From Pseudomonadota bacterium (GTDB taxonomy: Bacteria > Pseudomonadota > Gammaproteobacteria > Steroidobacterales > Steroidobacteraceae): a stretch of DNA of 8,262 nt. This document shows, in pieces, positions 1 through 5,759 of the stretch. Position numbers and translations under genes: made by a program. Within the stretch, counting starts at the first letter, position 1. Each line of letters begins with the position of its first letter. The stretch is from contig JAKAFQ010000163.1 in assembly GCA_021817875.1 (NCBI GenBank), positions 1-8,262 of the forward strand. The letters run 5' to 3'. The notes beneath the pieces were generated by a model, which worked only from the letters and a program-made list of their open reading frames with translations, did no database searches and was not told the DNA's origin.

Positions 1-291
1 GAGCGCAGACAGCTGGTCGGGCTGCTCACCGTGGAGCCCCACGTGGTGCTCGAGGAAGGCGCACAGGTGCTGCAGGATGCACAGGCGGCGCCTGCCACCC
101 GTCCCATCGGCCACGTGACCTCTTCCTACTACAGCGCGACGCTGGGCCGGTCGATCGCGCTGGCGCTGGTGCGCGGCGGCCGCGGGCGGCTGGGGCACAC
201 CCTGCAGGTGCCGATGCCCGGTGGATCGATCCCGGTCAAGGTCGTCTCGCCGGTGTTCTACGATCCGAAGGGGAGCCGCCTCGATGCGTGA
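1..291 (+). CDS. soxA: Sarcosine oxidase alpha subunit, C-terminal fragment (5' end outside window)
   Basis: The reading frame is open from base 1 and ends with TGA at 289-291, giving the last 96 residues. They match the C-terminal part of the aminomethyltransferase (GcvT-like) domain of heterotetrameric sarcosine oxidase alpha: RRQLVGLLTVEP at the start, then GHVTSSYYSATLGRSIALAL, then a beta-rich tail with VPMPGGSIPVKV and VSPVFYDPKG. In the family, this enzyme oxidatively demethylates sarcosine to glycine, with the released methylene group passed to tetrahydrofolate at this domain. The frame overlaps the next gene, soxG, by 8 nt, as expected in a soxBDAG operon. The start codon, the FAD/NAD-binding regions and any promoter lie upstream of the window. 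Identification rests on recognised conserved segments and on the soxG neighbour, which reinforce each other. Confidence 0.9.
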   Translation, partial: ERRQLVGLLTVEPHVVLEEGAQVLQDAQAAPATRPIGHVTSSYYSATLGRSIALALVRGGRGRLGHTLQVPMPGGSIPVKVVSPVFYDPKGSRLDA

Positions 292-832
292 CCTGTCCGC
301 CGACCGCCAGGGCCCGTTCATCGCGGCGAGTCCTCTGGTGCGCCCGCTGCCGGGCGCCACCCGTCTGCTGCTGCGGGGCGATCCGCAGGTCATGGCGGCG
401 GCTCTGGGGGCGCTCGGCCTGCCGTTTTCCGGGACGGCCTGCCGGGCGGTGGCGCAATCCGGCCGCGCGGCGCTGTGGCTCGGGCCCGATGAGCGGCTGC
501 TGCTCGCCCCGCAAGGACAGCTCAGCGAACTCACCGGGCGAGTGTGCGAGACGCTGTCCGGACGCGACCATTCCCTGGTCGACGTCAGTCACCGCCAGTG
601 CGCCCTGGAAGTGAGCGGCCCGCAGGCCGGAATGCTGCTCAACTGCGGCTGTCCGCTCGATCTCGACCGGGAGGCATTTCCGGTTGGAATGTGCAGCCGC
701 ACGGTGTTGGGCAAGGCGGAAATCGTGCTGTGGCGCACCGCCGAGCAGCGCTTTCATCTGGAGGTCTGGCGCTCGTTCGCCGCCTACGTCTCGAAGGTGC
801 TGGCGCTCGCCGCGCGCGAACAGACTGTCTGA
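284..832 (+). CDS. soxG: Sarcosine oxidase gamma subunit
   Basis: This encodes 182 aa. The chosen ATG at 284 lies inside the last codons of soxA and has a strong Shine-Dalgarno (AGGGGAG, 269-275) 8 nt upstream; the frame is open further 5', but only this start has such a site. The protein resembles the SoxG family, which is related to the GcvT fold. Recognisable parts are the N-terminal SPLVRPLPGATRLLLRG, the central LVDVSHRQCALEVSGPQAG, then LNCGCPLDLDREAFPVGMCSRTVLGKAEIVLWR, and the terminal FHLEVWRSFAAYVSKVL. Gamma is the small subunit of the heterotetrameric enzyme and carries no cofactor-binding motif of its own that I can see. Length is normal for the family. It appears to be the last gene of the operon: the following gene is on the opposite strand, with an inverted repeat between them. 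Confidence 0.9.
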   Translation: MRDLSADRQGPFIAASPLVRPLPGATRLLLRGDPQVMAAALGALGLPFSGTACRAVAQSGRAALWLGPDERLLLAPQGQLSELTGRVCETLSGRDHSLVDVSHRQCALEVSGPQAGMLLNCGCPLDLDREAFPVGMCSRTVLGKAEIVLWRTAEQRFHLEVWRSFAAYVSKVLALAAREQTV

Positions 833-879
833 GCCGGCCGCTTGCCGCCGCAGCGCCTGCCGCGCGCCAATCGGCTCAG
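829..879. terminator. Inverted repeat holding both convergent stop codons; candidate bidirectional terminator
   Basis: CTGAGCCG (829-836) is the exact reverse complement of CGGCTCAG (872-879). The left arm contains the soxG stop (TGA 830-832) and the right arm contains the permease stop (complement of TCA, 876-878). On the plus strand the right arm is followed by GTTTTC, a short T-run. The 35-nt interior is GC-rich and could fold further. On the minus strand no comparable T-run follows. I infer a shared terminator for converging operons; the long loop and short T-run keep confidence moderate. Confidence 0.45.
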
Positions 880-1637
880 GTTTTCAGTCCATATCCGCTG
901 CGGAATATCCAGCCGACGATGGCGAGCGATACCGCCAGAAACACCGCGGTCATGGCCAGGCTCACCCCGACATTCACATCGGCGATGCCATAGAAGCTCC
1001 AGCGAAAGCCGCTGATCAGGTACACCACCGGATCGAACAGCGCCAGCGTGCGCCACGGGCGCGGCAGCATGTTGATCGAGTAGAAGCTGCCGCCGAGAAA
1101 GGTGAGCGGCGTGACGATGAGCAGCGGCACGATCTGCAGCTTCTCGAAGCCGTCGGCCCAGATGCCGATGATGAAGCCGATCAGGCTGAAAGTCGCCGCC
1201 GTGAGCACCAGGAACGTCAGCATCCACAGCGGGTGCAGCACCTGCAGCGGCACGAACAGCCCCGCGGTGGCGAGAATGATCGCCCCCAGCACGAGCGACT
1301 TGGTGGCGGCCGCCCCGGCATACCCGAGAACGATTTCCGTCGCCGAGACCGGCGCCGAGAGGATCTCGTAGATCGTGCCCGTGAAGCGCGGGAAGTAGAT
1401 GCCGAAGGAAGCGTTGGAGATGCTCTGACCGACGAGCGAGAGCATCACCAGCCCCGGAACGATGAACGAGCCGTAGCCGACCCCGCCGACGCTGCGGATG
1501 CGCGAGCCGATCGCGGCGCCGAACACCACGAAGTACAGCGAGGTCGAGATCACGGGTGACACGATGGTCTGGGTCACCGTCCGCCGGGCACGCGCCATCT
1601 CGAACCGGTAGATCGCGCCGATCGCGGTGAGATTCAT
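876..1637 (-). CDS. yadH: ABC-2 type transporter permease (YadH-like)
   Basis: This encodes a 253-aa integral membrane protein. Hydrophobic segments lie at roughly residues 22-44, 57-75, 107-130, 137-159, 168-184 and 225-246, the six-helix pattern of ABC-2 permeases. Family-typical stretches are [20 protein letters not shown] (27-46), [10 protein letters not shown] (58-67), the conserved [12 protein letters not shown] (176-187) and [17 protein letters not shown] (201-217). Length and sequence resemble E. coli YadH (256 aa as I recall). The substrate cannot be read from sequence; the family generally exports lipids, polysaccharides or drugs. The start is fixed by an ATGA overlap with the upstream ATPase stop and a GAGG site 8 nt before the ATG, so the two genes should be translationally coupled. 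The gene ends in the convergent inverted repeat opposite soxG. Confidence 0.9.
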   Translation of the reverse strand: MNLTAIGAIYRFEMARARRTVTQTIVSPVISTSLYFVVFGAAIGSRIRSVGGVGYGSFIVPGLVMLSLVGQSISNASFGIYFPRFTGTIYEILSAPVSATEIVLGYAGAAATKSLVLGAIILATAGLFVPLQVLHPLWMLTFLVLTAATFSLIGFIIGIWADGFEKLQIVPLLIVTPLTFLGGSFYSINMLPRPWRTLALFDPVVYLISGFRWSFYGIADVNVGVSLAMTAVFLAVSLAIVGWIFRSGYGLKT

Positions 1638-2560
1638 TGCGGTTGCCTCACCAGGCTCACGAAGATGTCCTCGAGCGAGCTCTCCGTCATCTTCAGATCG
1701 GTGAATTCGATGCCCGCATCACGCACCCGGTCGAGGAAACCGCCCACCCCGTCGCGCGCATCCCGGGTGTCGCAGAGGCAGGTGAGCTCAGCGCCGTCAC
1801 CGGACAGCTCGAGCCGCCAGTCCGCAAGGCTCGCGGGCACCTCGGCCAGAGGACGGCGCAGCCGCAGCGACAGCCGCCGGCTGCCGAACTCGCGCATCAG
1901 CGCATCCTTCTGCCTCACCAGCACGAGCTCGCCGCGGTTGATCACGCCGACACGATCGGCCATCTGCTCGGCCTCCTCGATGTAATGGGTGGTGAGAATG
2001 ACCGTCACGCCTTCGCCGCGCAGGCGGCTGACGAGTTGCCACATGTCGTGCCGCAGATCGACGTCGACGCCGGCCGTCGGCTCGTCCAGAAACAGGATCC
2101 GCGGCTGGTGCGCGAGCGCCTTGGCGATCAACAGCCGGCGCTTCATCCCGCCCGAAAGCGTCATGATGCGGCTGTTGCGCTTGTCCCAGAGGGACAGTGC
2201 CCGGAGCACTCCCTCCAGGTGCGACGGATCGGCACGCAGACCGAACAGGCCGCGGCTGAAGGACACCGTATTCCACACCGACTCGAAGCTGTCGGTGGTG
2301 AGTTCCTGCGGCACCAGTCCGATCAGCGAACGCGTCCGGCGCCAGTCACGCACGATATCGCGCCCATCGATCCGCACGCTGCCCGAACTCGCCCGGACGA
2401 TCCCACAGATGATGCTGATGAGCGTGGTCTTGCCCGCCCCATTGGGTCCGAGCAGGGCGAAGATCTCACCTCGGCCGATGGCGAGGTCGATGGTCTTCAG
2501 GGCGGTAAAGCCCGAAGCGTACGTTTTCGAGACGGCGGAGATCTCGATGATGGGGTCCAT
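1634..2560 (-). CDS. yadG: ABC transporter ATP-binding protein (YadG-like)
   Basis: This encodes 308 aa, starting [14 protein letters not shown] at the ATG at 2560. The full ATPase motif set is visible: Walker [10 protein letters not shown] (38-46), Q-loop Gln85 in GLVPQE, signature LSGGM (135-139), Walker B ILFLDEP (155-161), D-loop AGVD and the switch His192 in [11 protein letters not shown]-terminal extension after about residue 225 ends in [12 protein letters not shown], typical of the drug/lipid-export class. The pattern LWDKRN...[15 protein letters not shown] and [10 protein letters not shown] matches YadG closely as I recall it. It pairs with the downstream permease through a 4-nt overlap to form a two-gene exporter. 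The frame stays open to 2902 upstream, but that extension is low-complexity, has no family similarity and runs antisense to the ferredoxin gene. The ATPase homology begins at residue 4-5 of the start used here. Confidence 0.93.
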   Translation of the reverse strand: MDPIIEISAVSKTYASGFTALKTIDLAIGRGEIFALLGPNGAGKTTLISIICGIVRASSGSVRIDGRDIVRDWRRTRSLIGLVPQELTTDSFESVWNTVSFSRGLFGLRADPSHLEGVLRALSLWDKRNSRIMTLSGGMKRRLLIAKALAHQPRILFLDEPTAGVDVDLRHDMWQLVSRLRGEGVTVILTTHYIEEAEQMADRVGVINRGELVLVRQKDALMREFGSRRLSLRLRRPLAEVPASLADWRLELSGDGAELTCLCDTRDARDGVGGFLDRVRDAGIEFTDLKMTESSLEDIFVSLVRQPQ

Positions 2561-2566
2561 CGCCCT

Positions 2567-2572
2567 AGCATA
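2567..2572 (-). promoter_or_regulatory. Candidate -10 element immediately before the ABC operon start
   Basis: On the minus strand TATGCT (2572 down to 2567) lies 6 nt before the ATG at 2560. It matches the -10 consensus at 4 of 6 positions. Used as a -10, transcription would begin at or next to the start codon, giving a leaderless or nearly leaderless mRNA. The hexamer 17 nt further upstream (TACACG) is a poor -35. The alternative reading is that AGGG at 2566-2563 acts as a short-spaced ribosome-binding site. Confidence 0.35.
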
Positions 2573-2660
2573 GCGGCAGGCGCCGGCCTCGTGTACGGCC
2601 CGCCCGAGCTGTGGGCGGCGGGCCGCGCGGCCGGCCGCGGCGCTTCTGCCGCACCGATGA

Positions 2661-2690
2661 TTGACACGGCGCGCCCGAGCGCACCACAGT
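2661..2690 (+). promoter_or_regulatory. Candidate sigma70-like promoter for the ferredoxin gene
   Basis: A perfect -35 TTGACA (2661-2666) is followed, after 18 nt, by the -10-like CACAGT (2685-2690, 3 of 6 matches). The ATG at 2697 starts 6 nt after this hexamer and no Shine-Dalgarno lies between, so the transcript would be leaderless. The hexamer is followed by GCGCCG and the ATG, an arrangement repeated before the hemerythrin gene. Confidence 0.4.
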
Positions 2691-2696
2691 GCGCCG

Positions 2697-2966
2697 ATGG
2701 CGAGCGCCCGATCGGTCACCTTCAGCCTCTGCGGTCGCACCGTCGCATGCCGCCCAGACCAGACCCTGCTCGAGGCGGGCGAGGCCGCCGGCGTGGCGCT
2801 GCCGGCCAACTGCCGGGACGGCACCTGCGGTAAATGCCGCGCCAGGCTCCTGGCGGGCGAGGTCGACATGCGGCACCAGGGCGGCATCCTGCAACGCCAC
2901 ATCGCGCTCGGCTACATCCTCACCTGCTGCAGCCGCCCGCTCACCGACGTGGTGCTCGAGCGCTGA
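2697..2966 (+). CDS. Stand-alone [2Fe-2S] ferredoxin (plant-type)
   Basis: This encodes an 89-aa protein that is a single plant-type 2Fe-2S ferredoxin domain. The cluster loop is C39-RDGT-C44-GK-C47, and the fourth ligand is C77 within YILTCCSRP; an extra Cys78 follows it, where many relatives have Gln. The N-terminal beta strands ([33 protein letters not shown]) and the end (RPLTDVVLE) fit ferredoxin domains found at the N-terminus of oxygenase reductases, here without any FAD/NAD domain. It should act as a cytoplasmic one-electron carrier; the redox partner is not in the window. The start at 2697 is preferred because the only in-frame extension uses TTG at 2661, which is the -35 of a plausible promoter. 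The last 26 nt overlap the 3' end of the convergent GNAT gene. Confidence 0.88.
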   Translation: MASARSVTFSLCGRTVACRPDQTLLEAGEAAGVALPANCRDGTCGKCRARLLAGEVDMRHQGGILQRHIALGYILTCCSRPLTDVVLER

Positions 2967-3678
2967 GCGGCAAGTCCGCCGCCGTTGAGCGCACGTCTGC
3001 CAGAGAAGGCCGCTGCAGGAGCGCGATGTGGACTTCCGCGCGCAGCTCGAAGCCCAGGGACCGGTAGAGTGCCAGGGCCGGCAGATTGGTTTTCCAGGCA
3101 TGCAGGAAAGGCCGCTCGCCGCGCGCCTCGATGCCGGCCGCGACCGCCGCCGAGAGCCGGCGCGCCAGGCCCCTGCCCCGGAAATCCGGGTGGGTGCACA
3201 CCCCGCTCACCTCGGTGTAGCCCGGGAAGCGCATGCGCTCTCCGGCCATGGCGGCCAGCCGGCCGTCGAGGCGAATCCCGAAAAACCGGCCCATCACGTG
3301 CGTGCGCTCGAGGAACGGTCCCGGCTCGGTGAGCCGCGCCAGCGCCAGCATCTCTGCGGCATCCTCGCTGCCGAGCCTGACGAGCTGCTCCTCTGAGGCG
3401 CCGCTCAGTGCCCGGGCGGCCACCATCTGCACGCCCGCAGCCGAGCGGACCAACGTGAGCTGCGTCGGCACCTCGATCGCGGGAACCTGCAGCACATAGA
3501 CGCACTCCCCCGGGCTCACCAGCTCCGCCAGGGCCTGCAGCGCCTCCGGCGAGTCATCGCGCGCCGACGCGAATACATTGACCCCCGGCAGGTACCGGCG
3601 CGCCAGGGCGCCGCCCCCGGACAACGCCGAATGATGTGAGGCGAGACTGGCCCAGACGGGACGGTCGAGCGGCTGCAT
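2941..3678 (-). CDS. GNAT family N-acetyltransferase (FR47-like)
   Basis: This encodes 245 aa. The C-terminal half is a GNAT domain. The acetyl-CoA-binding motif A is VCTHPDFRGRGLARRL (160-175), with the R-G-x-G-L/A pyrophosphate loop. Motif B is NLPALALYRSLGF (198-210). The strand before motif A (MAGERMRFPGYTEVSGV) is like FR47-type acetyltransferases. The N-terminal 110 residues are a less conserved lead domain. The acceptor substrate is unknown; the family includes enzymes acting on small amines, amino acids and proteins. The gene is monocistronic: it diverges from the DUF2147 gene and converges on the ferredoxin, overlapping its last 26 nt. The ATG at 3678 has only a weak AGG nearby, and a -10-like TATACT lies about 40 nt upstream of it. 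Confidence 0.87.
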   Translation of the reverse strand: MQPLDRPVWASLASHHSALSGGGALARRYLPGVNVFASARDDSPEALQALAELVSPGECVYVLQVPAIEVPTQLTLVRSAAGVQMVAARALSGASEEQLVRLGSEDAAEMLALARLTEPGPFLERTHVMGRFFGIRLDGRLAAMAGERMRFPGYTEVSGVCTHPDFRGRGLARRLSAAVAAGIEARGERPFLHAWKTNLPALALYRSLGFELRAEVHIALLQRPSLADVRSTAADLPLSARAPRR

Positions 3679-3718
3679 GGTCGGACCTGCGGCGCGGGAA
3701 GTGGCGCGCCGACGACGC

Positions 3719-3756
3719 AGTATAGCCGCGACGCCATGGCCGGTCCCCGGCCGGTC
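3719..3756 (-). promoter_or_regulatory. Candidate promoter with 11-bp-phased direct repeats, upstream of the GNAT gene
   Basis: On the minus strand TATACT (3724-3719) matches the -10 consensus at 5 of 6 positions. It would give a leader of about 34 nt for the GNAT gene. There is no good -35: the hexamer 17 nt upstream is GGGACC. That position falls inside two exact direct copies of GGCCGGTC (plus strand 3738-3745 and 3749-3756), offset by 11 bp, about one helical turn. This could be a protein-binding site that compensates for the poor -35. Confidence 0.35.
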
Positions 3757-3801
3757 ATTGTCGCCTCATCCCGAGAGCAGACGCTCCGGCGCGCACCGGC
3801 A

Positions 3802-3817
3802 GGATCTTTTGAGATCC
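3802..3817. repeat. Short perfect inverted repeat between GNAT and DUF2147 genes
   Basis: GGATCT (3802-3807) and AGATCC (3812-3817) are perfectly complementary around a TTTG centre. It stands out as one of the few AT-richer spots in this 183-bp divergent spacer (3679-3861). It has no long T-run and lies upstream of both genes, so an operator or small hairpin is more likely than a terminator. Nothing else clear is present in the spacer apart from the promoter-like elements listed separately. Confidence 0.25.
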
Positions 3818-3847
3818 AGTCACTTCCCGCTACGGCACGGAGAACGG

Positions 3848-3853
3848 TAGGAT
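3848..3853 (+). promoter_or_regulatory. Candidate -10 element (or AGGA ribosome site) before the DUF2147 gene
   Basis: TAGGAT (3848-3853) matches the -10 consensus at 4 of 6 positions and lies 8 nt before the ATG at 3862, followed by GCGCCGCC. As a -10 it would give a very short or absent leader. The same bases contain AGGA (3849-3852), 9 nt before the ATG, which could serve as a Shine-Dalgarno. The two readings cannot be separated from sequence alone. Confidence 0.35.
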
Positions 3854-3861
3854 GCGCCGCC

Positions 3862-4359
3862 ATGCGTGCGCTCCAAGGCCTGCGAATATTCACCCTGCTG
3901 CTCCTGGCGGTGCTGCCCGCCGTGCCGGCCGGCGCGGCCGGCGGCGGCTGGTCCACCCCGGTGGGCCTGTGGTCGCCGCTCGACCGCTCCGGCAAGCCGC
4001 TCGGACTGATCGCGATCTACGAGAAGAACGGCCTGTACTACGGGCGCATCGAGCCGCTCTCGCCCGCGGACGAGCACGCGGGGCGCTGCACCCGCTGCAC
4101 CGGCAGCCGCCGGAACCAGCCCATCAATGGCCTGGTGCTGATGCGCCACCTGCGCTACCGGGATGGCGCCTATGTTGGCGGGGATATCCTCGATCCGCGC
4201 ACCGGACGAGTCTATGACTGTGAGCTGCGCCTGATCGACGGCGGGCGCAAGCTCGTGATGCGCGGCTACTTCGGGATTCCGCTGCTCGGGCGCTCGCAGG
4301 TCTGGCAGCGCATGCAGGGCAAGCCCGGCGTGAGGGTCTGGCCGATCCCCGGCGCCTGA
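3862..4359 (+). CDS. Secreted DUF2147 domain protein
   Basis: This encodes 165 aa. Residues 1-26 form a signal peptide: positive N-terminus (MRALQGLR), hydrophobic core (IFTLLLLAVLPAVP) and a small-residue cleavage region AGAA near 24-26, so the mature protein should be periplasmic or secreted. The rest matches DUF2147: GLWSPLDRSGKPLGLIAIYE (35-54), LYYGRIE, a CTRCTGSRRNQPINGLVL segment (76-93, Cys76 and Cys79), GGDILDPRTGRVYDCELRL and GYFGIPLLGRSQVWQRM at the end. The molecular role of the family is not established; it is a small beta-rich domain found widely in proteobacteria. The frame extends upstream to 3736, but only the start at 3862 places the signal peptide at the N-terminus. A GC-rich hairpin follows the stop. 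Confidence 0.88.
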   Translation: MRALQGLRIFTLLLLAVLPAVPAGAAGGGWSTPVGLWSPLDRSGKPLGLIAIYEKNGLYYGRIEPLSPADEHAGRCTRCTGSRRNQPINGLVLMRHLRYRDGAYVGGDILDPRTGRVYDCELRLIDGGRKLVMRGYFGIPLLGRSQVWQRMQGKPGVRVWPIPGA

Positions 4360-4361
4360 GG

Positions 4362-4380
4362 CCCGGCGCGGGCGGCCGGG
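4362..4380 (+). terminator. GC-rich hairpin after the DUF2147 gene
   Basis: CCCGGC (4362-4367) pairs perfectly with GCCGGG (4375-4380) across a 7-nt loop, starting 3 nt after the DUF2147 stop codon. There is no T-run, so intrinsic termination is uncertain. Its position between a stop codon and the next promoter (TTGAGA at 4383) supports an insulating role. Confidence 0.35.
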
Positions 4381-4382
4381 AC

Positions 4383-4418
4383 TTGAGACCCGCCATGCCG
4401 CTCTGTACATTTCATCAG
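4383..4418 (+). promoter_or_regulatory. Sigma70-like promoter of xthA with overlapping CTG-N10-CAG element
   Basis: TTGAGA (4383-4388, 5 of 6 matches) and TACATT (4406-4411, 4 of 6) are separated by exactly 17 nt, the best housekeeping-type promoter in the window. Transcription would begin near 4418 and give a leader of about 73 nt, part of which (CCGGC 4424-4428 with GCCGG 4434-4438) could form a small hairpin. The -10 lies inside CTGTACATTTCATCAG (4403-4418), which keeps the CTG-N10-CAG core of the E. coli-type LexA box but has a weak right half. Confidence 0.55.
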
Positions 4419-4491
4419 CGAGCCCGGCCGCCGGCCGGCACCGCTTCCCTTGCTTGAACCTGCCGCCTGCGCGGCGCGAGGTACTGCGCTG

Positions 4492-5295
4492 ATGAAGATC
4501 TACTCCTGGAACGTCAACGGTATCCGCTCCGTCACCAACAAGGGCACACTGCAGAGCTTCATCCGGACCCACCGGCCCGACATTCTGTGCCTGCAGGAGA
4601 CCAAGGCAGAGCGGGGCCAGGCCGACATCGACCTCAACGGCCAGGGCTATCACGAGTACTGGAATTCGGCGGCGAAGAAAGGCTATTCGGGCACGGCGGT
4701 ATTCTCGCGGACCGAGCCGCTCTCGGTCAGCAACGGCTATTCGGCTGCGATCGCCCGGAAATTCAGCTTCACCGACGCTGAGGGCCGCGACAGCCTGAAC
4801 GAGGGCCGGGTGATCACTGCCGAATACCCGAAGTTCCATGTCGTCACCGTCTACACACCCAACGCCAAGGACGATCTCAGCCGGCTCGAGCTGCGCCACC
4901 GGCACTGGGATCCGGCCTTCCTCGCCCACTGCAGGCAGCTCGAGAAGAAAAAGCCGGTGGTGTTCTGCGGCGATCTCAACGTCGCGCACACCGAGCTCGA
5001 CCTGGCCAACCCCGGACCCAACCGCGGCAAGAAGGGCTTCACCGACGAGGAGCGCGCGGGTTTCCAGCAGTTCATCGATGCCGGCTTCATCGACACCTTC
5101 CGCCTGTTCACGCAGGGCAACGGCCATTACACCTGGTGGAGCCACTTCGCCAACTCGCGGGCCCGCAACGTCGGATGGAGAATCGACTACGTACTGGTGT
5201 CCGGCAGCCTGCGCAAGGCGGTCAAGGCCGCGGCAATTCACGCCGACGTGATGGGAAGCGATCACTGCCCGGTGAGCGTCACGTTGGAAGCCTGA
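4492..5295 (+). CDS. xthA: Exodeoxyribonuclease III / AP endonuclease (ExoA type)
   Basis: This encodes 267 aa. It is a member of the exonuclease III family of the endonuclease/exonuclease/phosphatase fold, which incises DNA at abasic sites and removes 3' blocking groups in base excision repair. Visible catalytic features are Asn8 in SWNVNGIRS, the metal ligand Glu36 in CLQETK, Tyr121 in VYTPNA, Asp161 and Asn163 in FCGDLNVAH, the WRIDYVLVS segment (229-237) and the catalytic pair Asp257-His258 in GSDHCPV. The sequence style (GYSGTAVFSR, NEGRVITAEY, ELDLANPGPNRGKKGFTDEER) is closer to the ExoA/APE1 branch than to E. coli XthA. The start at 4492 is chosen because the fold begins at MKIYSWNVNG and a GAGG (4478-4481) lies 10 nt upstream; the in-frame extension to 4450 adds nothing recognisable. 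It has its own promoter and is probably monocistronic. Confidence 0.95.
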   Translation: MKIYSWNVNGIRSVTNKGTLQSFIRTHRPDILCLQETKAERGQADIDLNGQGYHEYWNSAAKKGYSGTAVFSRTEPLSVSNGYSAAIARKFSFTDAEGRDSLNEGRVITAEYPKFHVVTVYTPNAKDDLSRLELRHRHWDPAFLAHCRQLEKKKPVVFCGDLNVAHTELDLANPGPNRGKKGFTDEERAGFQQFIDAGFIDTFRLFTQGNGHYTWWSHFANSRARNVGWRIDYVLVSGSLRKAVKAAAIHADVMGSDHCPVSVTLEA

Positions 5296-5317
5296 GCGCG
5301 ACGCCGCCGCAGGCGCA

Positions 5318-5339
5318 CGGGCCGGGCCGCGCCCGCCCG
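5318..5339 (+). terminator. GC-rich hairpin after xthA
   Basis: CGGG (5318-5321) and CGGGC (5323-5327) pair with GCCCG (5331-5335) and CCCG (5336-5339), giving nine base pairs with one bulged C (5322) and a 3-nt loop. It lies 23 nt after the xthA stop and directly before the FNR-like site at 5341. No T-run follows, so the terminator call is tentative. Confidence 0.35.
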
Positions 5340-5340
5340 C

Positions 5341-5382
5341 TTGACATACATCAACGCGGCCGAAACAGGCCGTCCGTAGAAT
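5341..5382 (+). promoter_or_regulatory. FNR/ANR/DNR-type box and class II promoter of the Rieske gene
   Basis: TTGACATACATCAA (5341-5354) matches the FNR-family dyad TTGAT-N4-ATCAA at 9 of 10 defined positions. The -10 TAGAAT (5377-5382, 5 of 6) begins 36 nt after the start of the box, so with a start site at 5389 the box centre lies at -41.5, the class II FNR position. TTGACA itself cannot be the -35 of this -10, because 30 nt separate them, and the true -35 position (ACGCGG) is poor, as expected for an activator-dependent promoter. The spacer also carries CGGCC-N6-GGCCG (5357-5372). The predicted leader is 41 nt. Confidence 0.6.
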
Positions 5383-5429
5383 TCCGCCGGGCCTGATGCA
5401 GGCTCGTTTCCCAGCGCGGAGAACGACCG

Positions 5430-5759
5430 ATGCCGCAGTGGTTCGAGGCGGGCCGGGTCGGAGAGATCGCCGAGCGCGAATGGACGGTGCTCGTGATCAA
5501 CGATACCGATGTCGCCGTATTCAATCTCGAGGGCGAGTACTACGCCATAGAGGACGTGTGCTCACACTACGGCAGCCCGCTCTCGACCGGCTGGCTCGAG
5601 GGAGATCACGTGGTCTGCCCGCGCCACCTCGCCGAGTTCTGCGTACGCACCGGCGCGGTCCGCAAAGCACCCGCGCACGAACCGGTGCACAGCTTTCCGG
5701 TCCGGGTTCGCCAGGGCGTCATCGAGGTCTGCGATGATCGCCCCGGGGCGGCCGATTGA
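5430..5759 (+). CDS. Small Rieske [2Fe-2S] protein
   Basis: This encodes 109 aa, a single Rieske domain. The cluster ligands are C44-S-H46 and C63-PR-H66, within VCSHYGSPLSTGWLEGDHVV and CPRHLAEFCVRTG. FNLEGEYYAIEDVC before the first pair is typical of soluble Rieske ferredoxins of oxygenase and NirD-like type. The overall style resembles the small Rieske proteins that I recall at the end of suf operons in gammaproteobacteria, but no suf gene is present here. The Gly that usually follows the second ligand His (C-P-x-H-G) is Leu67. The likely role is cytoplasmic electron transfer or redox sensing; the partner is unknown. The start at 5430 has GGAG (5418-5421) 8 nt upstream. An FNR-like class II promoter lies in front, and a hemerythrin gene follows after 44 nt, probably in the same regulon. 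Confidence 0.88.
   Translation: MPQWFEAGRVGEIAEREWTVLVINDTDVAVFNLEGEYYAIEDVCSHYGSPLSTGWLEGDHVVCPRHLAEFCVRTGAVRKAPAHEPVHSFPVRVRQGVIEVCDDRPGAAD

Larger units (their letters stand above)
2561..2696. other. Divergent intergenic region with GC-rich dyads
   Basis: This 136-bp spacer separates the divergent ABC operon and ferredoxin gene. It holds a perfect 9-bp inverted repeat, CGGCCCGCC (2596-2604) with GGCGGGCCG (2617-2625), around a 12-nt centre. Directly next to it is a 14-bp palindrome CGCGGCCGGCCGCG (2626-2639). TTGACA (2661-2666) follows on the ferredoxin side. I see no gene here. The dyads could be an operator shared by both promoters or a chance product of high GC. Confidence 0.4.

Noticed and set aside
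684..1559. Plus-strand open frame of 291 aa rich in Arg, Asp and Glu
   Set aside because: Antisense to the ABC permease; the charged composition is the complement of hydrophobic codons, not a real protein.
1637..2833. Plus-strand open frame of 398 aa opposite the ABC ATPase
   Set aside because: Antisense to an ATPase with every catalytic motif intact; composition is typical of a complementary-strand shadow.
2561..2902. N-terminal extension of the ABC ATPase up to 2902
   Set aside because: The extra 114 residues show no similarity to ABC proteins and lie antisense to the ferredoxin gene and across a divergent promoter region.
4422..4439. GGCC/CCGG-rich repeats in the xthA leader as a riboswitch or regulatory RNA
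   Set aside because: Only a 5-bp stem is clear and no known aptamer pattern is visible. Such runs are common in this base composition.
3820..5265. Long minus-strand open frame (481 aa) across the DUF2147 and xthA genes
   Set aside because: It is antisense to two well-supported genes, has low-complexity composition without recognisable domains, and spans their intergenic promoter. Long shadow frames are expected at this GC content.
5341..5346. TTGACA as an ordinary sigma70 -35 for the Rieske gene
   Set aside because: The only good -10 (TAGAAT) is 30 nt away, far too long for a sigma70 spacer. The bases fit better as the left half of an FNR-type dyad.
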